The notes under the pieces: model-generated
What the model saw: only the letters and a program-made list of their open reading frames with translations
What the model was told of the DNA's origin: nothing
The model's database searches: none
Shown: in pieces, positions 50,386-59,206 of the stretch
Position numbering within the stretch: position 1 is the stretch's first letter
Layout of the letters: each line of letters begins with the position of its first letter
DNA from: Bog-756 sp963813525
GTDB lineage: Bacteria; Actinomycetota; Acidimicrobiia; Acidimicrobiales; RAAP-2
Length of the DNA: 64,000 nt
Assembly (NCBI GenBank): GCA_963813525.1
Contig: CAWEZI010000002.1
Span: 359,797 to 423,796 of the forward strand
Direction: 5' to 3'
Translations under genes and position numbers: made by a program

Positions 50386-51330
50386 GTGAAGTTGGCAAAG
50401 GAGCGCCTCGAGCGAGACGACGAAGACCTGGTTCGGCTCTATCTGACCGACATCGGCCAGTATCCGCTGTTGACCAAGGACGATGAGGTGCGGCTGGCCC
50501 AGGCCATCGAGGCCGGACGCGAGGCCGATGCTCAGCTGGCGGCGGCGCCCAAAGGCCTGACACCAGCCAAAAAGCGGGAGCTGCGCCGTGTCACCCTGCA
50601 GGGTGAAGGGGCTCAGCAGACCTTCGTCCAGTCCAACCTCCGGTTGGTGGTGTCCATCGCCAAAAAATACCAAGCGTCGGGCCTCCCCCTCCTCGATCTC
50701 ATCCAGGAGGGGAACCTGGGTCTCATGCATGCCGTCGAGAAATTCGACTGGCGCAAGGGCTTCAAATTCTCCACGTACGCCACCTGGTGGATCCGTCAGG
50801 CCATCACCCGGGGTATCGCCAACACCGGTCGGACCATCCGTCTGCCGGTACACGCCGGCGATACTCTGGCCCGGGTACAGAAGGCCCAGGCCCGACTCGA
50901 GCTCAAATACGGTCGCCCGGCCACTCTGGCCGAACTCGGTGCCGAGGTGGAGATGCCCGAGGACAAACTGGTCGAAGCACTGCGGTTCCGGGCCGAGCCC
51001 CTTTCCTTGTCGGAGCCGCTGCGGGAGGACGGCGACGCCGAGCTGGGCGACGTGGTCGAGGACCGGTCGGCCGAATCACCCTTCGAAGTGGCTGCCGTCT
51101 CCCTCCTGCCCGAAGAGATCGGTCGCCTGCTGTCGCCCCTCGACGAACGCGAGCGCGAGATCCTTCGCCTCCGTTTCGGTCTCGATCGTGGCGAGCCCCG
51201 CACCCTCGAAGAAGTGGGCGAGCACTTCAACCTGACCCGCGAGCGGATCCGTCAGATTGAGGCCCGGGCCATGTCCAAGCTTCGCCATCCTTCGTCGGAC
51301 ACCGGTGCGAGGGATCTTCTGACTGTCTGA
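50386..51330 (+). CDS. RNA polymerase sigma factor, sigma-70 group 1/2 type
   Basis: About 314 aa from GTG 50386 (AAAGGA upstream); the frame is open back to 50095 but overlaps the previous gene. Region 1.2 is DLVRLYLTDIGQYPLLTKDD, region 2 is NLRLVVSIAKKYQ and GLPLLDLIQEGNLGLMHAVE, with FSTYATWWIRQAITR for -10 melting. Region 3 and region 4 (EREILRLRFGLD, then TRERIRQIEARAMSKLRHP) follow. It lacks a long region 1.1, so it may be a SigB/HrdC-like alternative rather than the main factor. A 13-bp triple repeat overlaps its stop. Confidence 0.92.
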   Translation: MKLAKERLERDDEDLVRLYLTDIGQYPLLTKDDEVRLAQAIEAGREADAQLAAAPKGLTPAKKRELRRVTLQGEGAQQTFVQSNLRLVVSIAKKYQASGLPLLDLIQEGNLGLMHAVEKFDWRKGFKFSTYATWWIRQAITRGIANTGRTIRLPVHAGDTLARVQKAQARLELKYGRPATLAELGAEVEMPEDKLVEALRFRAEPLSLSEPLREDGDAELGDVVEDRSAESPFEVAAVSLLPEEIGRLLSPLDEREREILRLRFGLDRGEPRTLEEVGEHFNLTRERIRQIEARAMSKLRHPSSDTGARDLLTV

Positions 51331-51359
51331 CCGGACTGTCTGACCGGACTGTCTGACCG
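51321..51359. repeat. Three 13-bp tandem repeats at the sigma-factor stop
   Basis: GACTGTCTGACCG occurs three times without gap (51321, 51334, 51347). The first copy contains the stop codon of the sigma gene (TGA 51328-51330). Confidence 0.92.
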
Positions 51360-51392
51360 GGCCGCAGGGCGCCGCCTCGGCCGGACCTCGGC

Positions 51393-51415
51393 CCGCCGCC
51401 GCGGACCGGCGGCGG
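51393..51415. terminator. GC hairpin downstream of the sigma-factor gene
   Basis: CCGCCGCCG-CGGAC-CGGCGGCGG, a perfect 9-bp stem without a T-tract. Such hairpins can end transcription in high-GC actinobacteria. It is 20 bp before the microprotein start. Confidence 0.4.
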
Positions 51416-51434
51416 ACGGGGTACCATCTGGGTC

Positions 51435-51509
51435 ATGAAGAAGCTCATCATCCTCGCCATCGTGGTTGCCCTGGGTGTTGTCGCCGCCAAGCGGCTCCGC
51501 ACCAGCTGA
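51435..51509 (+). CDS. 24-aa single-pass membrane microprotein
   Basis: ATG 51435 to TGA 51507-51509 encodes MKKLIILAIVVALGVVAAKR plus four residues: two lysines, a hydrophobic helix of about 15 residues, then a basic tail. The composition is that of a real membrane peptide rather than random high-GC sequence, and similar short proteins occur in actinobacteria. A clear ribosome binding site is not seen (GGTACCATCTGGGTC upstream), so it may be leaderless. Confidence 0.5.
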   Translation: MKKLIILAIVVALGVVAAKRLRTS

Positions 51510-51615
51510 GGCCGACCGACCGTTCGAGCTTTCCCTCACCTCCCTGAGCGGAGGTGGGCGGAGTGAGCGGGGGTAGGCGGAACAGAGCGGCCGTCCGGTA
51601 AAGGCGACAGGTCGT

Positions 51616-52410
51616 TCAGATCTGGGTACGGCGGGCCAGTCGCCAGGCCAGCAAGGCCCCGACTGACGCGGCGGTGACACCGGCGGCGGCAGCGGTCATC
51701 GACCAACTCGGAACGGGCACCCGGTCGCGCAGCCGGACCGGTTTGGTGAACTGCATGACCTCCCACTCGCGCTCGCGGGCCACCTTGGCCAGGACCCGAT
51801 CGGGATTGACGGCCACCGGGTGGCCCACCGCCTCGAGCATGGGCAGGTCGGTGTACGAGTCCGAGTAGGCCGAGCTCTCGGCCAGATCAATGCCCTCGGC
51901 CGCGGCCAGCTCCCGCATGGCCTCGGCCTTGAAAGGCCCGTAGGCGTAGAAGTCCATCTCGCCGGTGTAACGGCCTTCGTCGTCGACCACCACCCGACTG
52001 GCGATGGCCCCGTCGACCCCCAGGTGCCGGGCCAGGGGCAAAACGATGTCCTCCGGCGCCGCCGACACCAGGTAGACCTTGTGGCCGGCCGCCCGGTGTC
52101 CCTCGATGAGGTCGAGGGCCTCGGCATAGATGATGGGTTCGACGATCTCCTCGAGCGCCTCACTGACGATCTCCCGGATCTGCTCGCGGTCCCAGCCCTT
52201 GGTCAGGGTGAGCATCGACTCGCGCACCCGGGCCAGCTTCTGCTCGCTCGCACCCAGATGGAGATAGATCACCTGGGAGACGATGGCTCGGGCCACCAGC
52301 CGCCGATTGATCAATCCCCCCCGATAGAGGGGCCGACCGAAGGCACCGATGGAGGCCTTGGCGATCACCGTCTTGTCCAAGTCGAAGAAGGCGGCCCTCA
52401 TCCCACTCAT
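51616..52410 (-). CDS. HAD-superfamily (subfamily IB, SerB-like) hydrolase with C-terminal membrane segment
   Basis: About 264 aa. Motif I AAFFDLDKTVI carries the nucleophilic Asp, motif II is LVSAAPEDI, and motif IV is SYTDLPMLEAVG. YTGEMDFYAYGPFKAEAM lies between. The C-terminus ends in a hydrophobic helix (TAAAAGVTAASVGALLAWRL), so it may be membrane-attached. HAD-IB members include phosphoserine phosphatases and lysophospholipid phosphatases. Start ATG 52410; ATG 52401 is also possible. It follows the trkA-type genes by 22 bp and may be co-transcribed. Confidence 0.88.
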   Translation of the reverse strand: MSGMRAAFFDLDKTVIAKASIGAFGRPLYRGGLINRRLVARAIVSQVIYLHLGASEQKLARVRESMLTLTKGWDREQIREIVSEALEEIVEPIIYAEALDLIEGHRAAGHKVYLVSAAPEDIVLPLARHLGVDGAIASRVVVDDEGRYTGEMDFYAYGPFKAEAMRELAAAEGIDLAESSAYSDSYTDLPMLEAVGHPVAVNPDRVLAKVAREREWEVMQFTKPVRLRDRVPVPSWSMTAAAAGVTAASVGALLAWRLARRTQI

Positions 52411-52432
52411 CTCGTCACAACCATGGCTCGTC

Positions 52433-53095
52433 TCAGTGGCCGACCAGTAGTCCCTGCACGACATCCTCGGCGTCGGCCGTCACCAGCACCAGCACCTCGT
52501 CCCCGATGGCCAACCGGGTGTCACCGCGGGGAACGATCAGATGATCGTCGCGCATGACGGCCACCACGGTGGCGTCGCGGGGGACGCCGAGGTCGGCCAG
52601 GGTGAGACCGGCCGCCGGGCTGTCGTCCGCCAACGTGACCTCGACCAGATGGGCGTTACCTCCTTCGAATCGCAGCAGACGGACCAGACTGCCCACCGAC
52701 ACCGCTTCTTCGACCAGTGCGGTGAGCAGCTGGGGGGTGGACACCGACACGTCGACGCCCCAGCTCTCGGTGAACAACCACTGGTTCTTCGGGTGGTTGA
52801 CCCGGGCCACCACCCGGGGCACGGCGAATTCCTGCTTGGCCAGCAGCGAGATGACCAGGTTGTCCTCGTCGTCGCCGGTGGCCGCCACCACCACGTCCAC
52901 GGTGGCCAGGCCGGCGGCGTCGAGGGAGGCCACCTCGCAGGCGTCGGCCACCACCCAGGTGACGTCCAGGTCGCCCCGGATGCGGGCCACCAGGTCCGGA
53001 TCGCGCTCGATGACCAGCACCTCGTGGCCCCCGGCGTGGAGGTCCGAGGCGATGGCCGTCCCCACGCTTCCGGCACCGGCGATGGCTACCTTCAC
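52433..53095 (-). CDS. trkA: TrkA-type potassium uptake regulatory protein (RCK), second copy
   Basis: 220 aa: RCK-N Rossmann domain (AIAGAGSVGTAIASDLHAGG, then VLVIERDPDLV, DACEVASL) binding NAD(H) or nucleotides, and a TrkA_C domain (LADLGVPRDATVVAVMRDDH). It gates K+ transporters in response to ligands. GTG 53095. It follows another TrkA protein by 10 bp; the pair matches the ceoB-ceoC arrangement of other actinobacteria. The KimA-like permease is divergent from the pair. Confidence 0.93.
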   Translation of the reverse strand: MKVAIAGAGSVGTAIASDLHAGGHEVLVIERDPDLVARIRGDLDVTWVVADACEVASLDAAGLATVDVVVAATGDDEDNLVISLLAKQEFAVPRVVARVNHPKNQWLFTESWGVDVSVSTPQLLTALVEEAVSVGSLVRLLRFEGGNAHLVEVTLADDSPAAGLTLADLGVPRDATVVAVMRDDHLIVPRGDTRLAIGDEVLVLVTADAEDVVQGLLVGH

Positions 53096-53105
53096 GATCC
53101 GGCTC

Positions 53106-53783
53106 TCACGCTTCGGCTTCCCGTGGCGGGACCGTCGTGCCCACCAGGCGGGCGTTGAACCGGTCGAGGGCGGTATCGGTGACCATGAGATGCAGGAGGT
53201 CGCCGTCCTGGCCGACCAGGTCGCCGAAGTCGAGGTGGGCCACCCCGGCCCTGGTGACAGCCACCACGGTCACGTCGCCCGGAACGCTCAGATCGGCCAG
53301 CCGCTTTCCGGCCCAGCGCTCGGGCAGGGTGCGCTCGACCAACGAGAGGGTGCCGGTCGGATCGGACCACTCCGACTCGACCTCTGCCGGTACCAGACGC
53401 CGGCGAACCTGGTCGATGGTCCACGACACGGTGGCGACCGTCGGGATCCCGAGCCGCAGGTAGATCTGGGCCCGCCGTGGATCGTAGATACGGGCGACCA
53501 CATTGGGGATCTCGTAGGTCTCGCGGGCGATCCGGGCAGTGAGGATGTTGGTGTTGTCGCCGCTGGTCACGGCGGCCAGCGAGTCCGCTTCACTGGCCCG
53601 GGCCCGGTCGAGGTCACCACGGTCGAAACCCGAGCCCACGATGGTGGTACCGGCCCAATCGGCGGGCAACCGCCGGAAGGCCTTGGCGTTGCGGTCGATG
53701 ATGGCCACGGTGTGCCCCTGGGAGGCCAATCCGACCCCCAGTCCGGAGCCCACCCGGCCACAGCCCACGACGACGATGTGCAC
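53106..53783 (-). CDS. trkA: TrkA-type potassium uptake regulatory protein (RCK), first copy
   Basis: 225 aa from GTG 53783 (MHIVVVGCGRVGSGLG); a longer start at 53816 is possible. The RCK-N domain has VVVGCGRVGSGLGVGLASQG and IIDRNAKAFRRLP, with SGFDRGDLDRA. The C-terminal TrkA_C domain follows (LADLSVPGDVTVVAVTRAGV). The two paralogues probably form hetero-rings on a K+ transporter. The divergent permease begins about 150 bp away. Confidence 0.92.
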   Translation of the reverse strand: MHIVVVGCGRVGSGLGVGLASQGHTVAIIDRNAKAFRRLPADWAGTTIVGSGFDRGDLDRARASEADSLAAVTSGDNTNILTARIARETYEIPNVVARIYDPRRAQIYLRLGIPTVATVSWTIDQVRRRLVPAEVESEWSDPTGTLSLVERTLPERWAGKRLADLSVPGDVTVVAVTRAGVAHLDFGDLVGQDGDLLHLMVTDTALDRFNARLVGTTVPPREAEA

Positions 53784-53929
53784 CCGCCCATGCAACACGC
53801 ATCGCCGGCCGATCACAACTCACCGGGCGCTTGGGCCTGCTCTTGTCGGGCCTCCGCGGGCACTCGCCACAGGCCCGGGCGGCCGCCCGTGGTCACGGGG
53901 ACGGGCAGAGCCCATGGTTTACTGAAGGT

Positions 53930-54424
53930 GTGGACCCGTCGGTGACCGGAGGCGTGGACCCGGTCGGGCCGGTCGAGATCGGCAGTGCCGGTGGGGCGGC
54001 AGGAGGCGCGCAGGACGGTGTCGCCGTCACCCCGGGTCCGATCCCCCGGAGGCACGAACGGATGACCCCGGCGGCGGCCGAATTGGTCAAGGTGGACCTC
54101 CCCGAAACGCTCCGCTACCGCCTGAAGAACGTCCTCCTGGGCCCTCCCATCGCCTCCGACCGTCAGTCCAGCGAGCGGCTGGGCAAGCCCACCGCCCTGG
54201 CCGTCCTGTCCTCGGACGTCATCTCCTCGTCGGCTTACGCCACCGAGCAGATGCTCATTCCGCTCATACCCATCGTGGGCGTAGCGGCTTTTTCCCTCGT
54301 CATCCCCATCAGCATCGCCGTCATCTTCGTGCTGCTGTTCGTGACCCTGTCCTACCTCGAGGTGGTCAAGGTGTACACGAAGGCTGGCGGGGCCTACGTG
54401 GTGGCTCGCGGAATTTCGGCCTGA
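53930..54424 (+). CDS. KimA/YdaO-like potassium permease, N-terminal fragment before a frameshift
   Basis: Residues 1-164 of an APC-superfamily permease: RLGKPTALAVLSSDVISSSA and YATEQMLIPLIPIVG are the first helix motif of KimA/KUP-like K+ importers. The frame ends at TGA 54422-54424 just after GGAYVVARGISA. The expected sequence is GGAYVVARENFGLTVAQ, which needs one extra base in CGCGGAATTTC; the downstream part continues at 54427 in another frame. Start GTG 53930; ATG 54062 is also possible. This may be a real lesion or an assembly error. Confidence 0.82.
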   Translation: MDPSVTGGVDPVGPVEIGSAGGAAGGAQDGVAVTPGPIPRRHERMTPAAAELVKVDLPETLRYRLKNVLLGPPIASDRQSSERLGKPTALAVLSSDVISSSAYATEQMLIPLIPIVGVAAFSLVIPISIAVIFVLLFVTLSYLEVVKVYTKAGGAYVVARGISA

Positions 54425-54426
54425 CC

Positions 54427-56442
54427 GTGGCCCAGGTGGCGGCCATGTCGCTACTCATCGACTACACGTTGACCGTGGCCGTATCGGTGGCGGCCGGGGT
54501 GGCCGCCATCACCTCGGTATTCCACGGACTGACCCACGACTCCACCTGGATTGCCATCGCCCTGGTTCTCCTCATCGCCTACGGAAATCTCCGGGGCATC
54601 CGCGAGGCGGGGCGCACCTTCGCCATTCCCACCTACTTCTTCATCGCCAACATGATCGTCATGTTCGCCGTCGGGGCCTACAGGGCGCTCAGCGGCTCCC
54701 TCCACGCCCACTCGATCACCGACCACCTCGCGGGGTCGAACCCCACGGTGGCTGTGGGCCATCCGGGTAGCGGGCTCCTCTACGGCGCCACCATCTTCAT
54801 CGTGCTCAAGGCCTTTGCCTCGGGCGGTTCGGCTCTCACCGGTACCGAGGCCATCTCCAATGGGGTCAGCATCTTCCGTCGACCGGAGTCGCGCAACGCC
54901 CGCATCACCATCGTTCTCATGGCGACCATATTGGGGTCGCTGGTACTCGGGGTGTCCGCGCTGGCAGCCGTGACCCACCCTGTGCCCTACCAGTCGGGCT
55001 CACCCACCGTGATCTCCCAGATCGCCCGGTTCGTCTACGGGCACGCTGCCCTCGGCAACCTGGCCTACGTCCTGTTGCAGATCGGTACAACCTTCATCCT
55101 CATCCTGGCGGCCAATACCAGCTTCACCGGTTTCCCGTTCCTGGCCAGCTTCGCCGCCGAGGACTCCTACCTGCCCCGACAGCTGACCAAGCGCGGACAC
55201 CGCCTGGTCTTCTCGACCGGCATCATCGTCCTCACCGTCGTCTCGATGATCCTGCTCCTTATCACCCGGGCCCAGGTGGACAAGCTCATCCCGTTGTACG
55301 CCATTGGCGTGTTCACTGGCTTCACCATGGCCGGAGCGGGCATGGCCAAATACCACTGGAACCACCGTGAGGACCATTGGCAGCGCCGGCTGGCCATCAA
55401 CGGGACTGCTTCCTTCCTCTCCTTCATCGTCCTCATCATCATCGCCGTGTCCAAGTTCACAGAGGGTGCCTGGGTGATCCTGATCATCCTGCCTGTGGGG
55501 GTGCTCGTCCTTCTCGCCCTCCACCATCAGTACGTGGACGAGGAGAAGCAACTCGAGGACGGCGCCACCGAGGCAGCCGAGGCCCCCGTCCTCCAGCGCC
55601 ACGTGGTCATCGTCCTCATCGACCGCCTGGACATGGCCACCGCACGTGCTTTGCAGTATGCCCGCACCCTGCGCCCCGACGAGCTGCGTGCGGTCCACTT
55701 CACCCTGGACGACCGGGCCTCGGCCCAGCTGGAGGCCGAGTGGAGCCGTCTGGGGTTGGCCCAGCTCCCCCTGGACGTGGAGGAGTGTGAGGACCGTCGG
55801 CTGACCCGGGCCGCCCTCGAGCTGGCCGCCGAAACGGTGGCGGACGGGGAGACAGAGCTCACGATCCTGTTGCCGCGGCGCGGGTTCGCCGCCGGGTGGC
55901 ACCGCGTGCTCCACGACGCGACGGCTGACCAGATCGCTGCCGCTGTGGGCCAGCTAGCCCACGTGAACGCCACCGTGGTGCCCTATCAGCTGACCGGGGG
56001 CTGGCTGTCCCAGCGACGCGAGTGGGGTCGAAAAGTCGACACCACCCTGGCCCGCGGTTCCGGGTATCGGGCCTCGGACCGTGCCGCCGACAAGGAAGCA
56101 GCCGAGCGTGCCTCCTTCGAGCGGGCCGCCTTCGGTGAGCGACGCCGGGGCACCATCCCCATAGCCGAGGCCCAGTGGCGGAACCGGGTCCGGGTGGCCG
56201 GCCGGGTCAAGTCGGTGCGGGTGCAGCCCCGGGCCGGCACCTCCAACCTCGAGTGTGTTCTGGCCGACGACAGCGGCAAGATCCTCCTGGTCTTCCAGGG
56301 CCGCCGGCGCATCCCCGGCATCCAGCCGGGGGCCCGTCTGGTGGTCGAAGGGATGGTCGGGGACTGGGCCCGCCGCCAGGCCATTCTCAATCCCGACTAC
56401 GAGCTCATCGCCGGTCCCGAGGCCCGGATCGAGCCCACCTGA
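54427..56442 (+). CDS. KimA/YdaO-like potassium permease, main part, with C-terminal OB-fold
   Basis: The rest of the permease, about 671 codons. Ten or so membrane helices (MSLLIDYTLTVAVSVAAGV to GAWVILIILPVGVLVLLALH) are followed by a cytoplasmic USP/ThiI-like region (HVVIVLIDRLDMATARALQY). The end is an OB-fold domain (RNRVRVAGRVKSVRVQP, then LECVLADDSGKILLVFQGRR, PGARLVVEGMV). OB-folds of this type are separate small proteins near trkA genes in other actinobacteria, so the fusion is notable. The KUP/KimA family imports K+ with H+. It is divergent from two trkA genes. Confidence 0.88.
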   Translation: MAQVAAMSLLIDYTLTVAVSVAAGVAAITSVFHGLTHDSTWIAIALVLLIAYGNLRGIREAGRTFAIPTYFFIANMIVMFAVGAYRALSGSLHAHSITDHLAGSNPTVAVGHPGSGLLYGATIFIVLKAFASGGSALTGTEAISNGVSIFRRPESRNARITIVLMATILGSLVLGVSALAAVTHPVPYQSGSPTVISQIARFVYGHAALGNLAYVLLQIGTTFILILAANTSFTGFPFLASFAAEDSYLPRQLTKRGHRLVFSTGIIVLTVVSMILLLITRAQVDKLIPLYAIGVFTGFTMAGAGMAKYHWNHREDHWQRRLAINGTASFLSFIVLIIIAVSKFTEGAWVILIILPVGVLVLLALHHQYVDEEKQLEDGATEAAEAPVLQRHVVIVLIDRLDMATARALQYARTLRPDELRAVHFTLDDRASAQLEAEWSRLGLAQLPLDVEECEDRRLTRAALELAAETVADGETELTILLPRRGFAAGWHRVLHDATADQIAAAVGQLAHVNATVVPYQLTGGWLSQRREWGRKVDTTLARGSGYRASDRAADKEAAERASFERAAFGERRRGTIPIAEAQWRNRVRVAGRVKSVRVQPRAGTSNLECVLADDSGKILLVFQGRRRIPGIQPGARLVVEGMVGDWARRQAILNPDYELIAGPEARIEPT

Positions 56443-56458
56443 ACGGCCTCTCACCTCC

Positions 56459-56502
56459 CCCCACCCACGGTGCGTCAGGCCCCCACCCACGGTGCGTCAG
56501 GC
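56459..56502. repeat. Two 22-bp tandem repeats upstream of hppA
   Basis: CCCCACCCACGGTGCGTCAG plus GC, twice in direct succession (56459-56480, 56481-56502), in the 269-bp gap between the permease and hppA. Nothing else is supported in that gap. Confidence 0.9.
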
Positions 56503-56711
56503 ACCACCTAGAGTGCTTCCTTGCTCATGACCCCTATTTGTCTGTATCTTCTGGCCCCGTTGCCGGGTTCGGCGTGCCGTGAAGGCGCGCCCCGGCGGAG
56601 GGCCACACGGACGAGGCCACGCAGGGGGACCCAAGTCCCTGTCCACTGCGATGGGTCGCGGCCGCGGGAGCCGGGTTACAGCCGCGAAGCACACCGAAGG
56701 GAGCCTTACCG

Positions 56712-59114
<2,403 letters not shown>

Positions 59115-59206
59115 GGCGGTCGTCCACCTAGGTAAACGGGCTCTGGTGGCGGCCATGCGGGGTTGACAAGGCCCTGCCGCACCGTCCACCCTGAGGCCCA
59201 CACGCC

